Both the position numbers and the translations under genes were made by a program. DNA of 21,988 bases from JBBQIY01 sp964553035 (GTDB taxonomy: Bacteria; Verrucomicrobiota; Kiritimatiellia; RFP12; UBA3636): NCBI GenBank assembly GCA_964553035.1, contig CAZKJH010000060.1, positions 1 to 21,988 of the forward strand. The letters run 5' to 3'. How positions within the stretch are numbered: the stretch's first letter is position 1; each line of letters opens with the position of its first letter. Of the stretch, positions 8,896 through 16,084 are shown piece after piece. Below the pieces are notes generated by a model, which worked only from the letters and a program-made list of their open reading frames with translations, did no database searches and was not told where the DNA came from.

Positions 8896-9657
8896 TCAAT
8901 CAATGCTCGTGTCAACTTTATTGCCGAGAATGCGATAAACCTGAGCCGAAAGTCCGACAACAGCGGTGGAGGTAGCAACGAGCGTAACGGCAGAGACAAT
9001 CCATCCGATATAGCTGATTCCGCCCAATAAATGGAAAATCAATGCGCCAATCAGGAGTGGAACGGCATAGATCGCGAAGACTTGAAAGCGCACACCCTCG
9101 GTAATCCTGAAACTCTCCTTCAACGCAGCGGTGGGTTCCAGCCCTTTATCGATCAACAGAAAGGATGCCATTGACCAGGCCGTGGTCATCATGAAAAACG
9201 GCACGGCTGCACCGGCGAACAACAACAGTGTCCGCGCCCACGTCCAAAAGCCAGGATCGTACTTGCCAGAGAAAACGCGCATCGCTCCAAATGTGCTTGT
9301 CAAGACCAGAAAAAAGATCAGGCAAGTCGCGAACACAAGCCCATGGAGACGAAGCAGCCCAAACATTTTCGTACGATGTTCGCCGAGAAACACGTCGATG
9401 GGCGAAAGTTTTTTGCCAGCGACAATCCAGACGGGCAACGTGAACATGGCAATCGTGGTCCCGATATTGATATAGGGTATCCAAGCGGTAACGAGCCATA
9501 ATGCCGAGGCGATTGCCACGGGAATCAAGTCTTTGGCACCTGAGACAAAACAGGTCTTGTAAACGCTCACGATGTCAAGGCCGGAAGCACGTTCTGGACT
9601 CGCTTCGATAGTTGGGCTCGCTTTGATCTCTGAATCGGGATTTAATTCATCATTCAT
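8896..9657 (-). CDS. polytopic membrane protein of unknown function
   Basis: This 253-residue protein has a soluble N-terminal tail of about 40 residues and roughly six hydrophobic segments (near 44-62, 64-81, 101-123, 140-168, 189-213 and 215-236). The segment LLIDKGLEPTAALKESFRITEG (167-188) resembles the conserved loop of integral membrane proteins in the DUF975/YciC and glycerophosphodiesterase-membrane-domain group, for which no clear activity is known. The start is supported by GGAGG on the minus strand (9667-9671), 9 nt from the ATG. It is the first gene of a two-gene unit with the debranching enzyme. A functional link with glycogen metabolism is suggested only by that proximity. Confidence 0.8.
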   Translation of the reverse strand: MNDELNPDSEIKASPTIEASPERASGLDIVSVYKTCFVSGAKDLIPVAIASALWLVTAWIPYINIGTTIAMFTLPVWIVAGKKLSPIDVFLGEHRTKMFGLLRLHGLVFATCLIFFLVLTSTFGAMRVFSGKYDPGFWTWARTLLLFAGAAVPFFMMTTAWSMASFLLIDKGLEPTAALKESFRITEGVRFQVFAIYAVPLLIGALIFHLLGGISYIGWIVSAVTLVATSTAVVGLSAQVYRILGNKVDTSID

Positions 9658-9714
9658 GTTAACGTTCCTCCATTTTCATTTGTACTGCTTCGCATACTGG
9701 AAACAACTTGTGTT

Positions 9715-9742
9715 ATTGTATCAGATTAAATAAGGGAATAAA
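9715..9742 (-). promoter_or_regulatory. candidate promoter for the membrane protein/debranching unit
   Basis: On the minus strand TTTATT (9737-9742) and TACAAT (9715-9720) are 16 bp apart. The -10 is good and the -35 poor. It lies about 58 bp upstream of the membrane-protein ATG. Confidence 0.3.
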
Positions 9743-9790
9743 ACTCTATTTTGGGAAACCGAAAAATCCTGATTAGGTGGTAAAGGGAGA

Positions 9791-9843
9791 GTAGCCCCGA
9801 CAATCGTTTCGGCGACGAGCCGAGACAAGATTGTCTCGGCTAC
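9791..9843. repeat. doublet of REP-like palindromes
   Basis: AGCCGAGACAA (9818-9828) and TTGTCTCGGCT (9831-9841) form a perfect 11-bp stem with a 2-nt centre. Directly upstream, 9791-9816 is a degenerate copy of the same palindrome (GTAGCCCCGAC, AATC, GTTTCGGCGAC). The outer arms GTAGCCCCGACAATC (9791-9805) and GATTGTCTCGGCTAC (9829-9843) also pair at 13 of 15 positions, so the pair can refold as one large structure. It sits between two same-strand genes, as REP/BIME-type intergenic elements do. A short T-run follows only on the plus strand, where no gene reads toward it, so a terminator role is unlikely. Confidence 0.7.
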
Positions 9844-9905
9844 CTTTTTATCATCTATTTTAGGCGTTATAGATGAACCGCATAGGGCGCAAATGGGCTT
9901 CGATG

Positions 9906-11012
9906 TCAGAAGATCCGATTCAGAGCGAAAAAACCACCGAACCTCAGAGACTGATCCACTATGGGACTTTGTGTGAGTGCTGAGGGCAGAAAGGTTACAC
10001 TCCCGTTTGCGATAACTCGCCAAGCGCCACGCAACTCCACAAACAGGCTGATCCCGACATCAAAATCTACTACATCTCCCGGCTGATAGGTGGGACGACC
10101 TTCAACCGCTTGGTCTTCAAGCACTCCATATTCATATTGAGCTAGTTCCGCCGTGAGCCAATTAAGTCCCACTTTGGGAGTTGCAGTCAGTATTCCTCGC
10201 TGAAACGCTCTCCCCAGTCCGATTCGACCAAGTCCGCCGCCATGTCGGTTGAGTAAGTCGTGCTCATAGCCGACAGAAAGCGCGAGGCCGCCTGAGAGGT
10301 CGACCTCCATCGCCAGCCCCCCCATCATCGTGTCATCGCGGTTCCCCAAGCCCTGCAGGTAGGTGCTGTCGTCCTCATCATAAGCGCCAAAATGGTAGCT
10401 CGCTGTTGCGGCGAGACCCATATCGCCCCAGTTCATGATGCCACATTGAGCCGTTAGACCGAGTATCTGCACCCGATCGCCGATGTAACTAATCGCGGGA
10501 ATGGGCTGAACCGTCACTTCTTTGGATCCGCGGTACGGGCTGGTCTGCGAAATAACCCCTACACCAACGCCCAATAGCCCAAGCTTACCAAAGACCGATT
10601 GAAGATGGAGATCGATTACCTTGACTTCACCCTCCTCGAGTCGAAACGCCGCGCGCGTGTAGGTCGGGCGGCCTTGTGGCCAGTAGCGATTTGAGAAGCT
10701 GAGCGGCTCACGCGGAATACCGATAAAGTTCTTATCCAGGTGCCCATTGCCATTATCGTCCTGGTAGACGACCAAGGCATACTCGCCACTCGGTAAGCCT
10801 ACCATACGATCTGGCGTGGCGTCTTCGGGCGAAATCGTCATAATTCTCACCGGATCACGAAGGTTGACAAACGTGTTTGCTGAGTCAAACAGCATCACAA
10901 TAAGAACGCGATTCGTCGGCGCATTATCAATCCGGAGCTCCAGTTCGGTGGCAGATGAAAATGCAGCCGAGATCATAATGGCGAAACTTGTTATGGGTCG
11001 ATTCCAAATCAT
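9906..11012 (-). CDS. DUF2141-MipA/OmpV fusion, outer-membrane protein
   Basis: The 368-residue precursor begins with a signal peptide (about 1-21, ending ...AAFSSA). Residues about 30-138 match the DUF2141 pattern, including VVYQDDNGNGHLDKNFIGIP followed by FSN and a beta-rich end (VKVIDLHL). Residues about 145-368 match MipA/OmpV scaffold beta-barrels: GVGVGVISQTSPYRGS, the PIPAISYIGDRV segment, and a terminal aromatic (FFALNRIF) typical of proteins folded by the BAM complex. MipA-type proteins are proposed to scaffold peptidoglycan enzymes or act as barrels. ATG at 11012 is chosen because it gives a compact signal peptide; a TTG at 11030 would add six residues. Neither start has a strong ribosome binding site. 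The gene lies 169 bp after an epimerase gene on the same strand. Confidence 0.85.
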   Translation of the reverse strand: MIWNRPITSFAIMISAAFSSATELELRIDNAPTNRVLIVMLFDSANTFVNLRDPVRIMTISPEDATPDRMVGLPSGEYALVVYQDDNGNGHLDKNFIGIPREPLSFSNRYWPQGRPTYTRAAFRLEEGEVKVIDLHLQSVFGKLGLLGVGVGVISQTSPYRGSKEVTVQPIPAISYIGDRVQILGLTAQCGIMNWGDMGLAATASYHFGAYDEDDSTYLQGLGNRDDTMMGGLAMEVDLSGGLALSVGYEHDLLNRHGGGLGRIGLGRAFQRGILTATPKVGLNWLTAELAQYEYGVLEDQAVEGRPTYQPGDVVDFDVGISLFVELRGAWRVIANGSVTFLPSALTQSPIVDQSLRFGGFFALNRIF

Positions 11013-11181
11013 AGAGAGTTTTTCTTTCAAGCGATAACTACGCCCGACTCATTCTCTTCGGCAAGGGGCTACGCGCGAGCCGAATGTGGCTCACGGCGGC
11101 CAAGATCCCCCGCGATCACGGATCACGGTGCCAGGAAAGTCCGCGAATCGTGAGTGCACCCAATGCTTTTCGAATTGCTCT

Positions 11182-12051
11182 CTAATCAGCAGTGAAACGC
11201 TTGAGGTTGTCGAGGCCGATGGCAACGCCGTCAAGGACGGGTTCCATGCCTTCAAACTCGATGGAGAGTGCTCCGTCATAACCTGCACGTTTCATGATGC
11301 CGATGCAAGCCGAAATCGGCACTTCGCCATGCCCAATGATCGCGCCACGAAGAAAATTACCAGCCCGAGAGCGGAACCAGCCCGTCCCAGGATCGGGCAG
11401 GCTTCCAGACTTAACGTGAAAATCCTTTGCATGAACATGGAAGGCGTACGGGATCACCCGCCCAACGGCTTCTGCCGCATCTTCATCCGCACAAAGGAAA
11501 TTGCCCATGTCCAACAGTAGGCCGAAGTTCGGATGGTTTACACCGTTGACGAGCTTTTCGACACGCTCACTATCCTGACAGAAAAAACCGTGATTTTCGA
11601 CCATAGTCCGAATACCGAGCTCAGCCGCATATTCGGTAACAGCACGGCAGCCCTTGATCAGCGTAGGTAGCACATCATCAAAGCCGCGCGGCCCCACGTG
11701 GTTGGCTGAATAGCCGCGCGTGGCGTCATGTCGCATACCTGTTGCACCGAGAGTTTTCGCAATTGCCAGCTCACCTCGAAGTCGCTCGACCTCGGCCTTC
11801 CAATCACCTTTGGACCCGTTCAGCAGGTCGGCACCGATTGTATAGTTCAAAATCGGAAGACCGATTTCAGCACAGGTATCGCGAACTTGATGGGCGAAGG
11901 CTTCCAGTGCCACCCCAGAAGGCATCGACAGGCCAGAGAATTCAATGAATTCAAAACCCATGGCCTTGGTCTTGTGGATAACATCAAGCTGAGTCATCGT
12001 TCCGGAGCTAACAAGCCGCGAAAAACTATAGGAGCTTACACCGAGTTTCAT
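11182..12051 (-). CDS. sugar phosphate isomerase/epimerase (xylose-isomerase-like TIM barrel)
   Basis: This 289-residue cytoplasmic protein belongs to the AP-endonuclease-2/xylose-isomerase-like barrel family that includes tagatose epimerases and IolE/IolI. The expected metal ligands are visible in order: Glu152 (VENHG), Asp181 (LLLDMGN), His205/His207 (FHVHAKD) and Glu265/Glu267 (SIEFEG). The exact substrate cannot be read from sequence. It lies 34 bp downstream of a second member of the same superfamily on the same strand, so the two are probably cotranscribed and may act at neighbouring steps of one sugar or inositol pathway. The upstream AAAGAAAG is only a weak ribosome binding site. Confidence 0.87.
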   Translation of the reverse strand: MKLGVSSYSFSRLVSSGTMTQLDVIHKTKAMGFEFIEFSGLSMPSGVALEAFAHQVRDTCAEIGLPILNYTIGADLLNGSKGDWKAEVERLRGELAIAKTLGATGMRHDATRGYSANHVGPRGFDDVLPTLIKGCRAVTEYAAELGIRTMVENHGFFCQDSERVEKLVNGVNHPNFGLLLDMGNFLCADEDAAEAVGRVIPYAFHVHAKDFHVKSGSLPDPGTGWFRSRAGNFLRGAIIGHGEVPISACIGIMKRAGYDGALSIEFEGMEPVLDGVAIGLDNLKRFTAD

Positions 12052-12085
12052 GATGGGATATACTTTCTTTGTTGAGTAAAACGAG

Positions 12086-12946
12086 TTATTGAATTTGTGA
12101 TTTCAGGAATTGGACTCCCTTGGCGATATCGCCATACCGGTCATTGCCTTCTTCGCGTTCGATCGTCAGGAATCCGGTATAACCACTAGCCGAGAGGGCA
12201 TCGAGATAAGGTTTCCACCGAACATCGCCTTCTCCAAGCGGAAGTTCTGCGAAAGGAGCCCCACCGAGTAGCTTTTCAAGGTCGGGGTAGTTGCCATCAT
12301 CGAAGGCGGCATAGACTTCTGCTGGGTTGCAGGGCTTCAAGTTGCGGCCGTCCTTGGCATGTGTGTGGACGATGTAAGGAGCGAGCGTAGTGACGGCGGC
12401 AACAGGGTCATCCTGACAGACCATTACAAGATTGGCAGGATCGAGGTTGACTCCGATTCCTTTAACGCCCAGCGAGTCAAGGAAACGAGCAAGCACGACG
12501 GCTGTTTCTGGTCCAGTTTCAATAGCGAAGCACACGCCGTGATCGGTAGCATAGCGTCCGAGCGCACGGCATGCCTCCTGAAGGGTCTTATAGACCGGAG
12601 CATTGACATCCTCGGGAACTGTTCCGATATGCGTGGTCACGATTTGGGTTCCCAGATCAAGCGCCATGTCAACGATTGTCTTCGCACGCCGGATGCGTTC
12701 AGGGTTCTTCCCAGAATCCATAAAATTGCCGATGTCGCCACAAATTGCCGGAAGGGCAAGTCCCAAGTCGTCGACAAATGACTTTAACTCGCGCCGTCCA
12801 GCAGCATCCAGAAGCTCCGGAGCGACTTCAGACGAGCATGCATAAAATTGCACTCCCTCTGCCCCTACGGCCTTCGCAGCCCGTAAGCCTTCGCGTAAGC
12901 CCAATTTGAATGAGTCGACGACAACTCCAATTTTGAATGAATGCAT
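12086..12946 (-). CDS. sugar phosphate isomerase/epimerase (xylose-isomerase-like TIM barrel)
   Basis: This 286-residue protein is the first gene of the epimerase pair. Likely metal-site residues are Glu143 (AIETG), Asp169 (VNLDPAN), His194/His196 (VHTHAKD) and Glu263 (TIERE), the pattern of tagatose-epimerase and IolE-like enzymes. The ATG at 12946 is chosen over the longer open frame (to 13006) because TAAGGAG (12953-12959) lies 6 nt upstream on the minus strand, and because residues from MHSFKIGVVVDSF onward begin the first barrel strand. It is clearly divergent from the second epimerase, so the pair are not recent duplicates. The palindrome TTACTTGCAAGTAA abuts its ribosome binding site, suggesting regulation there. 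Confidence 0.87.
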   Translation of the reverse strand: MHSFKIGVVVDSFKLGLREGLRAAKAVGAEGVQFYACSSEVAPELLDAAGRRELKSFVDDLGLALPAICGDIGNFMDSGKNPERIRRAKTIVDMALDLGTQIVTTHIGTVPEDVNAPVYKTLQEACRALGRYATDHGVCFAIETGPETAVVLARFLDSLGVKGIGVNLDPANLVMVCQDDPVAAVTTLAPYIVHTHAKDGRNLKPCNPAEVYAAFDDGNYPDLEKLLGGAPFAELPLGEGDVRWKPYLDALSASGYTGFLTIEREEGNDRYGDIAKGVQFLKSQIQ

Positions 12947-12956
12947 AATTTTCTCC

Positions 12957-12970
12957 TTACTTGCAAGTAA
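12957..12970. promoter_or_regulatory. 14-bp palindrome next to the epimerase ribosome binding site
   Basis: TTACTTGCAAGTAA is a perfect palindrome that runs into the Shine-Dalgarno of the epimerase gene. Related ACTTGC/GCAAGT half-sites occur at 12992-12997 and 13063-13067, the latter overlapping the predicted -10, which is the spacing expected of a repressor that binds several sites. Confidence 0.45.
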
Positions 12971-13022
12971 ACAAGGGTTCTCTCGGTGTAAACTTGCGCA
13001 GTACATCCGATGTGAGACAACA

Positions 13023-13044
13023 CTAGGTCGACTGAAAAACCTAG
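13023..13044. repeat. inverted repeat in the epimerase leader
   Basis: CTAGGT (13023-13028) and ACCTAG (13039-13044) are perfect inverted arms separated by 10 nt. They lie downstream of the predicted epimerase promoter, so a hairpin could form in that transcript. Confidence 0.35.
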
Positions 13045-13064
13045 CTGTCTACGTTCTTTTGGCA

Positions 13065-13093
13065 AGTATAAACAATCAATTTGATGACATCAA
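13065..13093 (-). promoter_or_regulatory. promoter for the epimerase pair
   Basis: On the minus strand TTGATG (13088-13093) and TATACT (13065-13070) are separated by exactly 17 bp, giving a good sigma-70-type promoter. The -35 is one arm of the dyad TTGATG-A-CATCAA (13081-13093), and the -10 overlaps an ACTTGC half-site. Transcription would begin near 13058 and give a leader of about 110 nt. Confidence 0.55.
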
Positions 13094-13114
13094 GGTAAAA
13101 CTGATCGCAGAAAT

Positions 13115-13134
13115 TTTGGCGTAATTTGGCGTAA
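13115..13134 (+). repeat. tandem 10-bp direct repeat upstream of argF
   Basis: TTTGGCGTAA occurs twice back to back (13115-13124 and 13125-13134). A 10-bp period puts both copies on one face of the helix, as in paired activator sites. It lies about 34 bp before the best -10-like sequence (TATGAT, 13168-13173) of the argF side. Confidence 0.4.
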
Positions 13135-13224
13135 TTTTCGTTTTCGGTTTGCGCCATGTCACTGCAATATGATACACTTTCACGCAGTAGGCAATTAGAA
13201 TTTCAGCACCCTAGGTGAACAAAA

Positions 13225-14217
13225 ATGATTACGTTTAGCAAGGACTTAAGAGGGCGTTCTCTGCTCTCACTTACCGATTTTACAGATGACCAGATGATGG
13301 AGATGATCGACCTCGCTATCGCCCTCAAAAAAAGGCGCGATTCTGGCATGCGAGGTGATCTGTTGCACCGTCGAAACATCGCATTGGTTTTTGAAAAAGG
13401 GTCCACTCGCACCCGTTGCGCGGCCTCCACTGCAGCCCGTGAAGAGGGTGGCAACATCGAGTACCTGACGCGCAGTGACACGCATTTCGGCATCAAAGAA
13501 TCCGTAAAGGACACCGCCCGCGTGCTGGGACGCATGTTCGATGGCATTCTTTTCCGAGGATACGCCCAGAATACGGTTGAGCAGCTCAGAGATTTCTCGG
13601 GCGTTCCGGTTTGGAACGGCCTGACGGACGAGTTTCACCCCACCCAAGTTCTCGCCGATCTCATGACGCTCAAGCAGACATTTGGCGACATTCGGGGCCG
13701 AAAGCTCGTCTACATCGGCGATGGTCGCAACAACGTGGCAAATTCCCTCATGATCGGTTGTGCGATGGCTGGCGTTAATTACGTCAACTGCACACCTAAG
13801 GAGCTGATGCCACGAGCCGATTTCGTCAACGATGCGATCATACGCGCCAAAGCCAACGGAGCTACCATCTCTGTCATGCATGATCCTCAGGAAGCGGTCA
13901 AGGGTGCCAACGCACTGTACACCGATGTCTGGGTTTCCATGGGCGAGGAGGCGAAAAAAGCCGAACGCATCGCCCTGCTCTCCCCGTATCAGATCAACAT
14001 GGATCTCGTCGAAAAAACCGGAAACAAAAATGGCGAACTCATCTTCCTTCATTGCCTACCCGCCTTCCATGACAACGACACAGAAACTTCGTGCGAAACA
14101 GGCGCAATGGAGGTGACAAACGACGTTTTTGAATCCTCGTTCTCGAAGGTCTTCGACGAAGCCGAGAACCGAATGCACACCATCAAAGCTCTCTTCATAT
14201 CAGCCCTCTCATACTGA
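13225..14217 (+). CDS. argF: ornithine carbamoyltransferase
   Basis: This 330-residue enzyme is predicted to make citrulline from ornithine and carbamoyl phosphate in arginine biosynthesis. It has the carbamoyl-phosphate motif FEKGSTRTR (Ser60-Arg64), FHPTQVLADL (138-147), the GDGRNNVANS nucleotide-like segment (165-174), the ornithine-specific DVWVSMG loop (234-240) and HCLP (276-279), and it ends with the usual ENRMHTIKA helix. Length is normal for the family. AGGTGA (13213-13218) lies 6 nt before the ATG. It heads a run of seven same-strand genes. The catabolic enzyme (arcB) has the same fold, but no deiminase or carbamate kinase gene is nearby, so a biosynthetic role is favoured. Confidence 0.93.
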   Translation: MITFSKDLRGRSLLSLTDFTDDQMMEMIDLAIALKKRRDSGMRGDLLHRRNIALVFEKGSTRTRCAASTAAREEGGNIEYLTRSDTHFGIKESVKDTARVLGRMFDGILFRGYAQNTVEQLRDFSGVPVWNGLTDEFHPTQVLADLMTLKQTFGDIRGRKLVYIGDGRNNVANSLMIGCAMAGVNYVNCTPKELMPRADFVNDAIIRAKANGATISVMHDPQEAVKGANALYTDVWVSMGEEAKKAERIALLSPYQINMDLVEKTGNKNGELIFLHCLPAFHDNDTETSCETGAMEVTNDVFESSFSKVFDEAENRMHTIKALFISALSY

Positions 14218-14259
14218 GCAAATGAACAAACCAAATCGACCTCAACCCCACGGAACCTC

Positions 14260-15336
14260 ATGCATATAACAGAATGTCATTGGCCTGAATTCCAAAGTCT
14301 AACTATGCCGGAGAAGGTTGTCTGCCTCGCGCGCGAGGATGGAGTGCCTTTTCATACGCTCTTCGCCCAGCAATTCGACCGCAAGATACTCGACCGTCTC
14401 TGCAAATTAGCAACCAAAATACGAACGATCGCGAAGACACGCAACGGCATGTGCTTTCTCCAAAGCCTGCTGAGCCACAAGCGAGCGATGCTCTACTTCT
14501 CGCAGCCCAGTTCGCGCACCTTCCTTTCCTTCCAGTCCGCATGCCAGATTCTTGGCGTTAAAACTGGCGAAGTCCGTGACACCTCAACTTCTAGCGAATT
14601 TAAAGGCGAGTCTCATGAGGATTCCATCCGCACGTTTAGCTCTTACTTTGATTTCATTATCATGCGGACACAAGAAAAAGGGCTTGCGGAACACATGGCG
14701 TGGACCCTCTCCAATTCTGAGCGGCCCGTTCCTATTATCAACGCAGGCTCTGGCAAAGATCAGCATCCGACGCAAGCCCTGCTCGACATCTACACGCTAC
14801 AGCGTAGCTTCGAACGTCGCGGCGGACTTCGCGATCGCTCGGTGATGTTCGTCGGCGACCTCGCCCGAGGAAGAACGGTTCGCTCGTTGTCTACTCTGTT
14901 GCTCAACTACGACAACATCGAACAGATTTTCGTGGCACCCGACCAACTCCAGATCGGTCAAGACATCCTCGATATGCTAAGCGCACGAGGGGTAAAGTGG
15001 ACTGTTTCCTCAAAGATGACCGACTATCTACCAACAGTAGATGCAATCTACATGACACGAATCCAAGACGAATGGGATTCAAAAAAAGGAGAAAGTGATT
15101 GCATTGACACCTCCGCCTTTAAGATCAGCCCCGAAGAAATGCGACTCTGCAAGCTGGATGCAATCCTCATGCACCCACTACCACGTCGCGACGAAATTTC
15201 TATCGAAGTTGATCACGACCCCAGAGCCATGTACTGGCGTCAGATGCGCAACGGTATGTGGATCCGAGCCGCCCTCATCGCTTCAACGTTCGACTGCGCC
15301 TCGCGCATCGATGAATTTCACAGAGAGAATCTTTAA
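14260..15336 (+). CDS. pyrB: aspartate carbamoyltransferase, catalytic type
   Basis: This 358-residue protein is longer than the usual 305-315, mainly through an N-terminal extension. Residues matching the E. coli catalytic chain are mostly kept: Ser84-Ser85-Arg86-Thr87, Lys115 (FKGES), Arg136 (IIMR), His169/Gln172 (DQHPTQALLD), Arg205 (GDLARGRTV), Arg267/Gln269 (MTRIQ) and HPLPRRDEI (305-312). One oddity is Phe88 where most members have the second Arg of S-T-R-T-R. It should catalyse the committed step of pyrimidine synthesis, but the substitution leaves room for a paralogous carbamoyltransferase with another amine substrate. It starts 42 bp after argF, without a strong Shine-Dalgarno site. 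Confidence 0.82.
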   Translation: MHITECHWPEFQSLTMPEKVVCLAREDGVPFHTLFAQQFDRKILDRLCKLATKIRTIAKTRNGMCFLQSLLSHKRAMLYFSQPSSRTFLSFQSACQILGVKTGEVRDTSTSSEFKGESHEDSIRTFSSYFDFIIMRTQEKGLAEHMAWTLSNSERPVPIINAGSGKDQHPTQALLDIYTLQRSFERRGGLRDRSVMFVGDLARGRTVRSLSTLLLNYDNIEQIFVAPDQLQIGQDILDMLSARGVKWTVSSKMTDYLPTVDAIYMTRIQDEWDSKKGESDCIDTSAFKISPEEMRLCKLDAILMHPLPRRDEISIEVDHDPRAMYWRQMRNGMWIRAALIASTFDCASRIDEFHRENL

Positions 15337-15338
15337 CC

Positions 15339-16082
15339 ATGAATCCATTTTTGGCCAACATAGCAATCGAAGCCTTTTATACGTCCAGTCTCGTCAATAA
15401 AATCATCGTCTTTGGGTTGGTTTTACTTTCCCTTTACACGTGGATGACCCTCATGGGCAAAGGGGCAGACTTGAACATCGTCAACCGCAGAAACGCTACT
15501 TTCCGCAAAAACCTGAAAAACCGACTCCACCCCGCCCAACTCTACCTCGAGGCAGAAGGTGCTTTCGCCCCAGGTATTCCCACGGCCGCTATCTATTCTG
15601 CAGCCATGAAGGAGTTTGTTGACATCATGCGGATCAAAGGCATTCCGGATGAACACATCAATGCCTGGCATCCGGGCATGCCCGGCGTGGCACTGTCAGA
15701 AACAGAAATGGCCACAATCAAAGCCTTAGCCGAATCCGAACTGTCTGAGCAAATTCTCTTCATTGAGTCAAAAATGTCCCATATTGCAACGCTTACCACA
15801 ACGGCACCGTCGCTCGGGCTTTTCGGAACGGTTTGGGGCGTTATGGAGTCTTTCATGTCCATGACTACCGCCGGCTCTGCGATGATCACCAGCGTTGCGC
15901 CCGGTATTTCCGGTGCTCTGCTGACAACCGTACTGGGGCTCTTTGTTGCAATCCCGTCGTCCATCGGGTACAACATACTGGGAGATCGGGTGCGAGCAAC
16001 GGTCGTCAAGACCGAAAACTTTACAGACGAACTGATGTCCAGCATCGCCCGAATCCACGTTTTCGGAACGGGAGGAGTCTGA
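15339..16082 (+). CDS. exbB: ExbB/TolQ-family proton channel subunit
   Basis: This 247-residue inner-membrane protein has the MotA/TolQ/ExbB layout: one membrane helix near 20-40, a long cytoplasmic segment, then two helices at about 154-172 (TTTAPSLGLFGTVWGVMESF) and 187-212 (APGISGALLTTVLGLFVAIPSS). With ExbD it uses the proton motive force to energise a TonB- or TolA-type partner. It begins 2 bp after the pyrB-like stop and is followed 2 bp later by ExbD, so the genes are one transcription unit. TolQ of a Tol-Pal system cannot be excluded, but no tolB or pal is visible. Confidence 0.92.
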   Translation: MNPFLANIAIEAFYTSSLVNKIIVFGLVLLSLYTWMTLMGKGADLNIVNRRNATFRKNLKNRLHPAQLYLEAEGAFAPGIPTAAIYSAAMKEFVDIMRIKGIPDEHINAWHPGMPGVALSETEMATIKALAESELSEQILFIESKMSHIATLTTTAPSLGLFGTVWGVMESFMSMTTAGSAMITSVAPGISGALLTTVLGLFVAIPSSIGYNILGDRVRATVVKTENFTDELMSSIARIHVFGTGGV

Positions 16083-16084
16083 TC

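Noticed and set aside
9818..9850. Intrinsic terminator at the perfect palindrome
   Set aside because: The T-run follows on the plus strand, but no plus-strand gene reads toward it. The tandem second copy fits a REP-like element better.
9721..10023. 100-residue reverse ORF over the REP doublet
   Set aside because: It overlaps the end of the DUF2141-MipA gene in another frame and reads through the palindromic repeats, so it is not a credible gene.
13267..14052. 261-residue reverse ORF inside argF
   Set aside because: It is fully antisense to a highly conserved enzyme gene and has no recognisable motifs.
15833..16084. N-terminal extension of the exbD reading frame
   Set aside because: It overlaps the end of exbB. 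A strong Shine-Dalgarno site and the family length both place the start at 16085.
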